Source: Luteibacter aegosomaticola (GTDB taxonomy: Bacteria > Pseudomonadota > Gammaproteobacteria > Xanthomonadales > Rhodanobacteraceae). Taken from it: a stretch of 64,000 nucleotides of DNA. Shown here in pieces: positions 1 through 10,300 of this stretch (position 1 is its first letter; each line of letters starts with the position of its first letter). The notes under the pieces were generated by a model. That model saw only the letters and a program-made list of their open reading frames with translations, searched no databases and was not told the DNA's origin. A program made the position numbers and the translations under genes. The stretch spans positions 1,488,001 through 1,552,000 of the forward strand of contig NZ_CP095741.1 in assembly GCF_023078475.1 (NCBI RefSeq), read 5' to 3'.

Positions 1-214
1 CAGCCGAGGCCTGGGTCGACGGCCAGCGACCGGTGTTGTTGCGGAACTCGGCGAGAGCAGTCTTCGCGCCATCAGCCAGGTTCACACCTTCCGAGACCTG
101 CGTACGGATCAAGTAGTTCTGGTACTGCGGGATGGCGATAGCAGCCAGGATCGCGATGATGGCGACCACGATCATCAGTTCGATGAGCGTGAAGCCCTTC
201 TGGACGTTCTTCAT
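1..214 (-). CDS. pilA: Type IV pilin major subunit (PilA-like), 3' end outside the window
   Basis: Seen: a type III prepilin signal of six residues (MKNVQKG) followed by [20 protein letters not shown], with the Glu5 of mature pilins, then [15 protein letters not shown]. About 71 codons are visible before the window edge, so the C-terminal D-region is missing. The start at 214 is preceded by GAGGAA at good spacing. Known for the family: the prepilin is processed by PilD after the Gly and assembled into type IV pili for twitching, adhesion and DNA uptake. The neighbouring gene at 524-970 is a second pilin in the same orientation, and a sigma-54 promoter lies about 145 bases upstream, as expected for PilR-controlled pilA genes. 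Confidence 0.93.
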   Translation of the reverse strand, partial: MKNVQKGFTLIELMIVVAIIAILAAIAIPQYQNYLIRTQVSEGVNLADGAKTALAEFRNNTGRWPSTQASA

Positions 215-356
215 GGAAATTCCTCGTTTATGGGTAAAACTAACCGAAAAAAGTGATGCCCCCTGAGCCCTAGCACCTCCCCCTTGCCGAGCAAAGGAAA
301 GGAATGCTCCCTCACTTGCTTTGGTCAGGAACGACCAGGAAGCTCGCCGGAAAGCC

Positions 357-372
357 TGCATCTAGCGTGCCA
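357..372 (-). promoter_or_regulatory. Sigma-54 promoter for the 1-214 pilin gene
   Basis: Read on the minus strand the site is TGGCACGCTAGATGCA. The -24 GG and -12 GC are ten bases apart, and it matches the RpoN consensus TGGCACG-N4-TTGCA at all but one position. It sits about 145 bases upstream of the pilin start, in the otherwise gene-free 215-523 interval. pilA genes of pseudomonads and xanthomonads are classically RpoN/PilR dependent. Confidence 0.85.
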
Positions 373-490
373 TGCTTTCGCGACCGGCATATTCCCTCAT
401 ATTTGCCGGTGCCGAGATTGTGCACAGGATCACGCTAGCGGATCAACTGGAAAATTTCACGTATTCAGTAGCTTGGCGAAGCGCGTGCAA

Positions 491-526
491 GTGACGTACA
501 AGGTCACATGCTGACGTAGAGCGTCA
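491..526. repeat. Two adjacent short inverted repeats at the end of the second pilin gene
   Basis: GTGAC-N7-GTCAC (491-507) is followed by TGACG-N5-CGTCA (512-526), and the latter overlaps the stop codon of the 524-970 gene. There is no T-run, so a classical intrinsic terminator is not supported. They may form weak mRNA hairpins at the 3' end of the pilin transcript. Apart from these repeats and the sigma-54 promoter I see nothing in 215-523. Confidence 0.35.
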
Positions 527-970
527 TTCTCCCCGGCATGCCGTAGGCAAATATTGAGGGCTGATGGTGCCTCTGCAGCGCCATGAAATCGCACCGCCCG
601 TGTCGAGCGGGGAAAGAATGAGGTTTTCACCCGTCAGTACGGCGTTCGCGTCCGGCGTGGCATAAGTTACTTTGATGATGCCGCCGTCCTGCAGGCTGAC
701 AGTGTCGACGTACTTGCCATTAATGGACGCGCCTGTTGGAAGGCCGGCGGATGCGTTGTTGGTCGGGAAATATCCCGTGTTCGTCCTGAATTCCCACACG
801 GCGGCCTTGGCACCGGTGGCGAGCGTGAGCCCCTCGGACACCTGCGTTCGAACCAGGTACCCGCGATATTGCGGAATCGCAATAGCCGCCAGGATCGCGA
901 TAATCGCTACTACGATCATCAATTCGATGAGGGTGAAGCCAGCGACATCTCGCCGCGAAATCGGACGCAT
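524..970 (-). CDS. Second type IV pilin (PilA paralogue)
   Basis: The protein has 148 aa. Seen: a slightly longer leader (MRPISRRDVAG) before the cleavage point [11 protein letters not shown], then the same N-terminal helix as the neighbouring pilin (RTQVSEGLTLATGAK). A C-terminal cysteine pair in WRCRGT...PTACRGE is the usual disulfide that closes the D-region of type IVa pilins. AGGGG lies nine bases before the ATG. The C-terminal half should differ from the adjacent pilin, as is normal for tandem pilin genes. It could be a major subunit variant or a minor pilin; length and disulfide favour a major-type subunit. It has its own sigma-54 promoter, so the two pilins can be expressed separately. 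Confidence 0.92.
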   Translation of the reverse strand: MRPISRRDVAGFTLIELMIVVAIIAILAAIAIPQYRGYLVRTQVSEGLTLATGAKAAVWEFRTNTGYFPTNNASAGLPTGASINGKYVDTVSLQDGGIIKVTYATPDANAVLTGENLILSPLDTGGAISWRCRGTISPQYLPTACRGE

Positions 971-1006
971 ATGAATGAACCCCTGTTAGATCACGAGGCG
1001 CAGTCA

Positions 1007-1022
1007 GGCACGGTTCGTGCCA
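1007..1022 (-). promoter_or_regulatory. Sigma-54 promoter for the 524-970 pilin gene
   Basis: Minus-strand sequence TGGCACGAACCGTGCC. It has a perfect TGGCACG -24 box, and the -12 GC is at the correct ten-base spacing. It lies 37 bases upstream of the pilin ATG, leaving a short leader that contains the AGGGG ribosome-binding site. Confidence 0.82.
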
Positions 1023-1186
1023 GCCGAGGGGAGGCTAGGGCAGAGCCGCGATGGATCTGTGAGGACGGTCACCGTTCCTCGCGAAGTGACCTGCTCCGGC
1101 GGCGTCGCAAGCGCTTTTAGCGTCACGCCTTGCGTGAAAGGGGGCGTCGTCATACCGTCGGCCGATCAGCACAGCCAAGAGATCAC

Positions 1187-3283
1187 ATGAAACCACTACT
1201 CGCCGCGCTAGCCCTCGCGCTGGCCACCAGCCCCGTACTGGCCGCCGACGCCGACACAGTCGCGCCGCATCCCTTCTCCATCCGCGACCTGGTCATGATG
1301 GACCGCGTCGGCGACCCCCAGCTTTCCCCGGATGGCCGCTTCGCACTTTTCTCCGTGCGGGCAACGGATTACGTCGCGAACAAGGGTGTCACCTCGATCT
1401 ACGTGATGGATCTCGACAAGCCGCCGCAGGCGGTCAAGGTCGTTGAAAAGGGCTCGTCGGCTCGCTGGGCTCCGGATGGCAAGTCCATCTACTACGTCGC
1501 CCCGAAGGACGGCACCGCCCAGGTCTTCCATCGTTCGTTCGAGGCCGGGCAGGGCGGCAAGGGTCTTGCCCTCACGGTCAACCCTGGCCAGGCCGTTACC
1601 GACGCCCCGCTCGACGTGGGTGCCTATAAGCTTTCCCCGGACGGCTCGAAGCTCCTCCTGAGCTACGAGGTCTTCACCGATTGCGCCGACCTCAGCTGCA
1701 CCAAGGAGCGCCTGGACGGCCGCGAGAAGGACAAGGCGAGCGGCACCGTCTACGACAAGCTGTTTGTCCGTCACTGGGATGCATGGGCCGATGGCCGCCG
1801 TGCCCAGCTCTACGTCGCCGATGCCAATGCGCCTTCGCAGCCCGTGCTCATCAGCAAGGGCATCGACGGCGACGTGCCGAGCAAGCCGTACGGCAGCGAA
1901 GACGAGTTCACCTTCTCGCCGGACGGCAAGACCGTGTACTTCGATGTTCGCATTGCAGGCAACAGTGAGCCCTGGTCCACCAATTTCGACATCTATAGCG
2001 TCCCGGCGGACGGCTCGGCCAACCCGACCAACCTCACCGCCGACAACCAGGCCTGGGATGCGAACCCGCTGGTTTCGCCCGACGGCAAGACCCTGTACTA
2101 CACCGCCATGAAGGAACCGGGTTCCGAAGCCGACCGTTTCGGCATCTGGGCGCTGGATATCGCCACGGGCAATAAGCACGAAGTCGACCCCTCCTGGGAT
2201 CGCTCCGCCGGTACCCTGCAGATCTCCGCCGACGGCAAGACCCTCTACACGACCACCGACGACAACGGCCAGCACCCGCTGTTCGCGATCGACTCGGCTA
2301 CCGGTAAGGTCACCACGCTGGTCACTGATGGCAGCGTCAGCGCCTTCTCGGTCGGCCAGAAGAAGATCCTGCTTTCGCGCGACGACCTGAAGCGCCCCGC
2401 CGATCTGTACACGGCCGACCTGAAGGGCAAGAGCCTCAAGCAGATCACCCACTACAACGCCAAGCGCCTCAAGGCCGCACAGGTGGGTGAACCCGAGTTC
2501 TTCACCTTCAAGGGCTGGAACAACGAAACGGTGCAGGGCTATGTCGTGAAGCCCGTGGGCTACAAGAAGGGCAAGACCTATCCGGTCGCCTTCATCATCC
2601 ACGGTGGCCCGCAGGGCGCCATGACCAACAGCTGGAGCTATCGCTGGAACGCCCAGACCTACGCTGGCCAGGGCTTCGCCGTGGTCACGGTGAACTTCCA
2701 TGGTTCCACCGGTTACGGCCAGGCGTTCACCAACGCGATCTCGGCTGACTGGGGCGGCAAGCCGCTCGAAGACCTGAAGGATGGCTGGGCTGCCGCGCTG
2801 CAGAAGTACAGCTTCCTCGATGGCAACCGCGCCTGCGCGCTCGGCGCCAGCTACGGCGGCTACATGGTCTACTGGATGGCCGGCAACTGGAACCAGCCGT
2901 GGAAGTGCTTCGTCGACCACGATGGCGTCTTCGATGCCCGCGCCATGTACTACGACACCGAAGAGCTCTGGTTCGAAGAGAAGGAGAACGGTGGCACGCA
3001 GTTCGACCACCCGGAAAACTACGAGCGCTTCAACCCGATTAACCACGTGAAGGACTGGCGCGTGCCGATGCTCATCGTGCACAGCGGCCACGATTTCCGC
3101 ATCCCGGATACCCAGGGCCTGGGCGCCTTCACGGCCCTGCAGCGACGTGGCATTCCCAGCAAGCTGCTGCACTTCCCGGATGAAAACCACTGGGTGCTGA
3201 AGCCGCAGAACAGCGTGCAGTGGCATGAGACGGTGAATGCTTGGTTGAAGGAGTGGACGGCTCCTGAGGCAAGCGCGAAGTAA
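1187..3283 (+). CDS. Secreted S9-family prolyl oligopeptidase / dipeptidyl aminopeptidase
   Basis: The protein has 698 aa. The start was placed at 1187 (MKPLLAALALALATSPVLAA) because that gives a clean signal peptide; longer in-frame starts add charged residues before it. The first 400 residues form a beta-propeller built of WD40/PD40-like blades with repeated SPDGK motifs. The last 250 residues form the alpha/beta hydrolase with Ser555 in GASYGGY, Asp636 in HDFRIPD and His668 in DENHW. The family removes dipeptides or cleaves oligopeptides in the periplasm, which suits a peptide-scavenging role in a xanthomonad. The exact specificity (DPP4, DPP5 or acyl-peptidase type) cannot be read from the sequence. 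It stands alone and is followed by a terminator hairpin. Confidence 0.92.
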   Translation: MKPLLAALALALATSPVLAADADTVAPHPFSIRDLVMMDRVGDPQLSPDGRFALFSVRATDYVANKGVTSIYVMDLDKPPQAVKVVEKGSSARWAPDGKSIYYVAPKDGTAQVFHRSFEAGQGGKGLALTVNPGQAVTDAPLDVGAYKLSPDGSKLLLSYEVFTDCADLSCTKERLDGREKDKASGTVYDKLFVRHWDAWADGRRAQLYVADANAPSQPVLISKGIDGDVPSKPYGSEDEFTFSPDGKTVYFDVRIAGNSEPWSTNFDIYSVPADGSANPTNLTADNQAWDANPLVSPDGKTLYYTAMKEPGSEADRFGIWALDIATGNKHEVDPSWDRSAGTLQISADGKTLYTTTDDNGQHPLFAIDSATGKVTTLVTDGSVSAFSVGQKKILLSRDDLKRPADLYTADLKGKSLKQITHYNAKRLKAAQVGEPEFFTFKGWNNETVQGYVVKPVGYKKGKTYPVAFIIHGGPQGAMTNSWSYRWNAQTYAGQGFAVVTVNFHGSTGYGQAFTNAISADWGGKPLEDLKDGWAAALQKYSFLDGNRACALGASYGGYMVYWMAGNWNQPWKCFVDHDGVFDARAMYYDTEELWFEEKENGGTQFDHPENYERFNPINHVKDWRVPMLIVHSGHDFRIPDTQGLGAFTALQRRGIPSKLLHFPDENHWVLKPQNSVQWHETVNAWLKEWTAPEASAK

Positions 3284-3295
3284 ACCATGCATCAG

Positions 3296-3329
3296 GAACG
3301 GCGACCTCAGGGTCGCCGTTCTTGTGTGT
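3296..3329 (+). terminator. Intrinsic terminator after the S9 peptidase
   Basis: An 11-bp perfect stem (GAACGGCGACC at 3296-3306, GGTCGCCGTTC at 3311-3321) with loop TCAG is followed by a T-rich TTGTGTGT tail. Confidence 0.7.
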
Positions 3330-3486
3330 AGCGAGCCTGCAGCGCGTCGATGCCAACAAGCCCCGGATCGCCGACGCAATTATGAGGATGAGTGGTATTA
3401 GCGTTGAATGACATGACACAGGGAAGGCGCGTATTCCGCTTGATGGTGGCCGCGTACCGGGTGGTTTATATCGCAGCAGGATATTT

Positions 3487-3996
3487 ATGACGGACACGGA
3501 GTGTTTTGCGCGCCGGTGTTGCATGGGTCTCGGCGTTGTGGTCGCCGCTTTCGCCGCCGTAGCGACGCGCGCAGCTGCGGGCAACGATGCGGTATGGTCC
3601 GCTTTGAACGCGTTGAAGGAGTCGGCATCCCTCGTCCCGGCGCATCATTGGTCGCAAGGATCGAGCTTCCCCGATCTGGCAGCGATTTACTTTTTCCTGG
3701 CTTGGCCCGTTTTTCCGGCGGCGCTTGGTGCCTTTGTCACGCGCTATTGGACACAGGATTCTAACGAGCACATCGCCCCCGGCTTCGAGCTCAAGGCGGG
3801 CTTTGGCGGCGTTGTCATGCTGGTCCTTGGCCCGGGTTCTCTCTGGGCGATGGATGGCGTAGAGATGATGGGTTTACCGATCGGTACACGGTTGGCCAAC
3901 CTCCTGATATTCGGATGGGTCCATTTCGCTCTCGCCGGGTGTTTGACTGGCCTGGGCGTCATAGCATTGCGTAGGGTATTTGCCCTGAGCCGTTGA
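3487..3996 (+). CDS. Small membrane protein of unknown function
   Basis: The protein has 169 aa. I do not recognise the family. Four hydrophobic stretches are visible: about residues 12-32, 63-85, 105-125 and 136-160. The first could be an uncleaved signal or TM1; polar loops such as ESASLVPAHHWSQG lie between them. A weak AGGA-type ribosome-binding site precedes the ATG. It is flanked by the peptidase terminator on the left and the promoter region of the first RHS operon on the right, so it appears monocistronic. An inner-membrane location is inferred. The 4000-4200 stretch after it holds no gene that I can support. Confidence 0.6.
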   Translation: MTDTECFARRCCMGLGVVVAAFAAVATRAAAGNDAVWSALNALKESASLVPAHHWSQGSSFPDLAAIYFFLAWPVFPAALGAFVTRYWTQDSNEHIAPGFELKAGFGGVVMLVLGPGSLWAMDGVEMMGLPIGTRLANLLIFGWVHFALAGCLTGLGVIALRRVFALSR

Positions 3997-4201
3997 AGAT
4001 TCGCGGGTGTTGTATCGCGTGCAGGCGCCCTCAGTGAAGGGCTCTATGCGACGGAGCGCCACCTGCTCGGTAGCACGAAGCCCGCGTCGTGCAGGACCAC
4101 TCTGAGGGCGGCGATAGGTCGGGTGAATCGCGCGTCACTACAGCCAATCACTGCGGATAGGCCGTCATATTGTCCGAATAGGTCGCCGGAACGTAAAAAA
4201 A

Positions 4202-4248
4202 TGTGATTTGAACGGCTGATTTGCGCCCGATATCGCTTTAACTTACGA
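4202..4248 (+). promoter_or_regulatory. Putative promoter of RHS operon 1, conserved with operon 2
   Basis: Three blocks recur in the same order upstream of both giant genes: TGTGAT (4202-4207), TTTGCG (4220-4225) and, 17 bases later, TTACGA (4243-4248). In operon 2 the spacing is nearly the same (18707-18753). The TTTGCG-N17-TTACGA arrangement has -35/-10 geometry, although neither box is close to the sigma-70 consensus. A GC-rich leader of about 88 bases separates it from the start codon. Inference from comparing the two paralogous regions only. Confidence 0.4.
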
Positions 4249-4336
4249 TTTGTCGTAGGGGCCCGGGGGCAGTCCGGGATCAGCGAACCAGGGATACAAG
4301 GACGGGCCGGCGTTGCTGGCCGCAGGGGTTATGCGC

Positions 4337-7300
4337 ATGAACTCGCAGGGGACGCGTGCTGTGCGCGCGTGCAGGATGCTTTGGGCGCTGGTCGTACTGG
4401 CGTCGTATTTCCTTGCTGTGGCGCCCGCCCGGGCTACCCAGTATGCCTATGACGCGAATGGTCGCCTTGTCGCGGTCACGGCTGATACCGGGGACAGTTC
4501 CCGGTACATCTATGACGTCATGGGCAACATTATCCGCATCGAGCATGTTGACGCGGACGCCCTGAAGATCTTCGCCATGATCCCCGCGCACGGGACTTAT
4601 GAGACCGAGGTCGTGATCGCCGGGCATGGATTCTCCAGCGCCCTTTCGGACAACCAGGTCAGCTTCAACGGAACCCCTGCGATCGTCCATTCGGCGACCG
4701 CCGACCAATTGAAGGTCTCTGTACCGTACGGGGCCACTTCTGGAGCGGTGTCCGTGACAGTGGGAGGGCGCACGGCGAAAAGCGACGAGCCCTTTGTCAT
4801 CGACGAAACAGGCGTGGCGCCAACGATCGCCAGCGTCGCGCCGGATACCGTCGCTGCGGGCGATACGCTGACGGTCGCTGGTGCCCACCTTTACCCGATC
4901 CCAGGTAAGACGTCGTTTCGGCTGAACGGTGAGTCGCTCACCATGTCGCAAATGACGAATACCTCGCTGTCCGCCGTCCCGGCGCCGCAGACCAGTAGTG
5001 GACGCGTGCTCGTGCAGACGCCGTACGGAACGGCCGAGAGCCTACAGACGGTCCTCGTCGTACCGCCAGGCATTGATCGGGCCAAGATTTCTGCGCGTGT
5101 CGTAGCGACCCTGGATGCCGCACCCGTCGCCGTGTCGGTACCCACGAGCGGCACGATGGCGGCCGTTCTTTTTGAGAACAAAGGGCAACCGTGGGTGAGT
5201 GTCCAACTCACGGGTGTGACAGTCACCGCAACTTATAAGCTCTACGGACCCGGTAATTCGCTGCTTCAGCAAGGAAGCGTGGCGGCGAACCAGTCGTCGA
5301 TCCACCTGTCGCGCCTGAAGGCTTCCGCAACCTACCTCTTATTGGTGCAGCCGAGCTCATCGACCGCTACATATACGGTCGCGGTGGAATCACCGGCTAA
5401 TATCACAAGTGCGCTTTCAACGGCTTCGACACAGGCTGTTTCGCAAAGCCGGCGAGGCATTTTCAGGGCCTCGGCGGGTGACACGCTTTCGTTCAATGTG
5501 GCGAGTGCCACGACAACGCCGGCCAATGCGACGGTCACCTACACGATTTATCGACCGAACGGTGCCAGTTATACGTCCGGTTCCGCCACGGCGGGTGGGC
5601 TCATCAATTTGCCATCGCTTCCCGATACGGGTGAGTATCAGGTGGTTGCCTGGCCTGGGGCATCGGCCAAGGGCAGCGTGCAGTGGCAAGTGATTTCCGG
5701 CTTGACGGGAGTGCTTCCCATCGATGCCGATCCGGTCGGTTTCGATGCCGCCGCTCCCGGGCAGAACGCCTACCTTACCTTCCAGGCGCGTGCATTCGAA
5801 AGTGTTGAACTCGCATTTGCAGGGGTGAAGCAAGATAGCGCCTCAAGCACGACTTACACCGTCAGTGTATTTGGGCCAGCGGGAAACCAGGTGGCCACTT
5901 CGTTTTGCTACACATCGAATGCGGGGTGTGAGCTCCATCTTCTGTATTTGGCCGCCGGAACATATTCGGTGACGGTCGTCCCGTCGAGCCGGTCCACCAT
6001 TCATTTCGCGGTCGCGGTGAAACGGCACATCAGAGGGCGTGCCATTCATGTTGGCGAGACCTTGTCGGTGAACCTGATGATGGCGCAGGCCGAACGGATT
6101 ACGTTCACGGCGAATGCTGGCGACAACGTGGTTCTCCAGGCATCCGCAATCGCCAGTGCTCCAGCCAACCAAGGTGTTCGTTTCATCATATACCGTCCGG
6201 ATTCGGGCGAAATCACATCGGCAACGCCGTCCTATTCGGATGTGACGTCGACGACCGGAGTGCAGCTCATCCAGCTGCCCAACTTGCCGCTATCGGGCGA
6301 GTACACCGTGTTGATGATCCCGGCGTTTGGCGTCCCCGCATCGCTGCAATTGTCTCTTGTTCCAGGGGAGGAAACGACCCTTCAGCTTGATGGTCCTCCT
6401 GCGACCGTCGCGACGACCGTTTCTGGCCAGTCCGCGTATCTGAACTTCACTCTGGGTGACCATCAGCCGGCCGAACTATCGATAACCAATTTTTCGTCCA
6501 AGGGTGGGCAGTACCCGCAGCCGTACATCTACATCTATACGTCCGCCGGAACCGTACTGGATAGCGGGTATTGCTACGCGGCCACCAACGGCGGCGTGTG
6601 CACGTATCACCTGTGGAACCTTCCCGCAGGGAACTATCGTGTTGTCGTCACGGTGCCATACGGTGGCACCGTGACTTTTGATGCCGTGCTTCGCGGGCAT
6701 ATGCAAGGCGGCGACCTCATGCCTGGTCAGGCAAGCGCCTACTCGCTCTCCGTCGGTCAAGTCGAACACTTCGGATTTGATGCTCGGTCGGGTGATACGG
6801 TTGCGCTTAATTTTACTAACCAGACAACACCTTCCGGAAGGCTGGTCAGGTATATCGTTCTTCGCCCTGATGCGGGGATCCTCCGCTTGGGCGTCGCTCA
6901 GTATTCATCGATCGACGTGTCGACTCCAGCCACGCTGAACTTGCCTAACCTTCCCGTGGATGGGAGGTATGAGGTGCTGGTTTTTCCTGAGAATGGCTTT
7001 GCTGCGAGCGGCTCGGTAACCCTCGTTTCCGGGGTGACCGCAGTGATCCCGCAGGGAGGCGAGATCAGCCAGGGAACCACGGCAGGTGGACAGAACTCGT
7101 ACATCACGTTCCACGCTAGCGCGGGGACAAGCGCCGAGTTGGTCTTCGACCAGGTACAGCGTTTGACTGGAAGCGCGATTACATACTTCATGTACGTCCA
7201 GGTGTTCGACTCGAAGGGCACCAACGTTGCAGCAGAGACTTGCCAGGCGCCGACGTACAGCACGTGTTCGTATCACCTCTGGAACCTCGCGGAAGGCAAC

Positions 7301-10300
7301 TATCGGATCGTCGTCACGGCACCGTATGGCCACACCTTCTCGTATCGTGCCCGCATTGTTACCCACAACGATGGCCCCGTTGTCGCCCGCAACTCATCGG
7401 TCGATTTCTCGCAAGGCATTGGACAGGCAACTCACTACTACTTCGATGCGCAAGCGGGTGAGACGGTCGCACTACGATTTGTAGCTGCTACCAGTCCCGC
7501 AGGACGGAATGTCCGTTTCATCGTGTTGAGGCCGGATGCGGGGGTGTTCCGTGCCGGAATGCCTACGTATAGCGATGTGGAAACGACCGGAACCACTATT
7601 AATCTGCCGAATCTCCCGGTCACCGGTCGCTATTCGGTACTGGTTATTCCTGACGCTGGCCTCCCAGCGACAGGCAGCTTGTTTGTTTACTCAGGCGTGA
7701 CCGGCGCGCTCACTGACGGCGCGCCATCTGATATCCAGACACCGCTTTCGGGTGAGGCTACGTACCTGACGTTCACGGCTGCGGAAGGTGAGAGTGCCGA
7801 GTTGGTGTTCTCGAATGTCGTCCCCACCGGAGCAACGAGTTCCTACTACTACATGTGGGTCTCGGTGCAGGATGGCAATGGCACGGTGGTCCAAAGTAGC
7901 TATTGTACGACGTACAACCAGGGCGGCTCCTGCTCTTATCACCTGTGGAATCTCCGAGCCGGCATATATCGCGTCATCGTCTCCGCGCCGATGGGTGGCA
8001 CGCTTTCCTTTACCGCGGCCATCGTGCCGCACGTACAGGGACGGTCGATCGCTCCCGGTCAGTCGGCAGACTGGTCGTTGCCGCTAGGTGGTGCCCAGTA
8101 CTTCACCATCGATGCCTCGGCAGGCGACGCCCTTGCGCTGCAGATCACAGGCGGGACGGTGGCAACAGGAAAAAACATTCGCTACATCCTGATCCCTCCT
8201 GACGCCGGAATCTTCCGGGCGGGTATCCGTACCCTTGTAGACTCATCGTTCTCCGGGGCCAAGACGCTTAGCCTTGGCACGCTCCCGCAGACCGGTAGGT
8301 ACCGGCTCGTCGTCATGCCCGACTTCGGGCTCTCGGCATCGGGACGGATCGGTATGACCGGGAGCACCGGATCGCTCCCCCCGATTCACTCGGCGACCAA
8401 CCTTGTGGTGAACGATCCTGTGAAGCACTTTGTCGGCGCGGCGGCAGGGCAGCCGATTACCCTTGCCTTCGATGCTGTCCCTGGGGATCGTTTGCTTCTT
8501 TCTTTCAGCGGGATGATATTCACGGGTGACAACTCGACCACGCTAAGTGTTTCGGTGTACTCGCCGGACGGGACGCTACTCGAATCGTATAGCTGCAATC
8601 GCACGGATACACAGTGCGGCCACGATGAATGGAATCTCATCGAAGGCACTTACAAAGTTGTCATCAAGGGCCCGACGGCAGCACTGATAGCGCTGGATGC
8701 GCGTGTACACCGTGGCTTTGACCGTGGCGTGCTGCAGCCAAATGTTCCGACGGACATTGGCTTTGGCTCGGGAGAGCAGGTCTGGCTCGCGTTCAACGCT
8801 AACCGAGGCGATACGGTTGCGCTTCGCCTCGATGGGGTCGCCACGACGCCGACGGGGAAGAATGTTGTCGTTCGTGTGTTCCGCCCCGATACCGGACGGC
8901 AGGAGATCGCGTCGCCCTTCAGCAGCATGACCATCTCGGTTCCTGACACGCTAAATCTTGTCGATCTTCCTGCCAGCGGACGTTACTTCGTTCAAGTGGC
9001 CGCGCAGATGGCGCTGCCTACAAAGGGTACGCTGACATTGCTTCCCGGCGCCGTGAGCACCACGGCAGCGGAAGGGGAGACGCACCACATCGCGGCATAC
9101 GGGCCGTCGCAACAGCTGGTTGCCTCGTTCGACGCGGGGCAAGGGGGCGACCTCAACCTGAGTTTCAGCACGATCTCCGCTGGCGGTGGGCCCTCGGGCG
9201 CTTACACAGGGAAGGTCTTTGACGCGAGTGGCCGCCAAGTCGATAGCTTCACCTGCTATATCCAATATCCGGGTTGTTTCAGAGAGCTCTGGGCTATGGC
9301 GCCCGGCATCTATGATGTGCTGGTAACCCCGGGCGATGGTCAGACCCTCAGCTTTGACATGGTCGTGCGCCACCTTCGCGACATGGGGCAGCTGACGTCG
9401 GAGGGGAGTACCGACTACTCGCACAGCCAGGGCGAGACGCTAATAGGCCACTTCACTGGACACAAGGGCGACACGGTCGCTGTTCGTGTCGACGGAGCAG
9501 CGACCGTGCCCGCAGGGCGTACAACGACGCTGCGTGTATACCGTCCGGGCGGCGGTTACCTGGTGGCTGGTACGCCATGGACCAGCATGGCCGTTACGGG
9601 TGCCGGTACGCTCAACCTCGCTGGCCTTCCCGACGATGGTGAGTACACCGTTGTGCTCGCTGGCGAATTTGGCTTGCCCGGCGCTGCAACGGTAACGCTG
9701 GTGCCAGGCGCGGTTGCAGGTTCCCTACCCGAAGGCGTGGTGACTCACGCAGCATCGAAATCCGCCGGGCAGAACGTCTACTTGAGTTTCGACGCTGGCC
9801 AGGGCGGCAACCTGCTGGTGACGCTCAATAACGTCTCGATCGTCGGTTCGGCGACGTTGTTCTATGTGACCGTCTTCGATGCCAATGGTGTCCAGGTAAC
9901 GAGCTACACATGCTACAAGCAATTCCCAGGCTGTGTGCTCGAAATGCTCGGCGCGGCGCCTGGCAGGTATGACATGGTTATCAGCCCGCAGGGTATGGAC
10001 GCACTAAGCTTCGATGGGGTCATGCGCCATGTGCGTGATCTTGGAGCATTGTCGGTCGGTGAGTCCGTTGACTTGACGCGCGCTGCAGGCGAGATGCTCG
10101 GCCTATCCTTCGACGCGCAGATCGGGGATACGGTTGCCCTACAGCTGGGAGGCGTTACATCGACGCCTGCCGGGCAGAATACGACGGTACGTGTCTACAA
10201 CCCGGATAACGGCCGCCTTGCTTCGGCTAGCCTCTATAGCTCACTGGTTACGAACGGCGTTCTCACACTCAATCTGCCGAAGTTACCGACGAGCGGGCGC

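Noticed and set aside
215..300. A second sigma-54 promoter close to the first pilin gene (CGGCAAG...GTGC)
   Set aside because: The GG and GC elements are 12 rather than 10 bases apart, which RpoN does not tolerate; the 357-372 site fits much better.
1208..3379. A 723-codon minus-strand frame opposite the S9 peptidase
   Set aside because: Antisense to a gene with a complete catalytic triad; no motif, no ribosome-binding site and biased composition.
4249..4336. Cyclic-di-GMP (GEMM) riboswitch in the leader of RHS operon 1
   Set aside because: The GC-rich hairpins do not contain the conserved GEMM core or its tetraloop-receptor elements.
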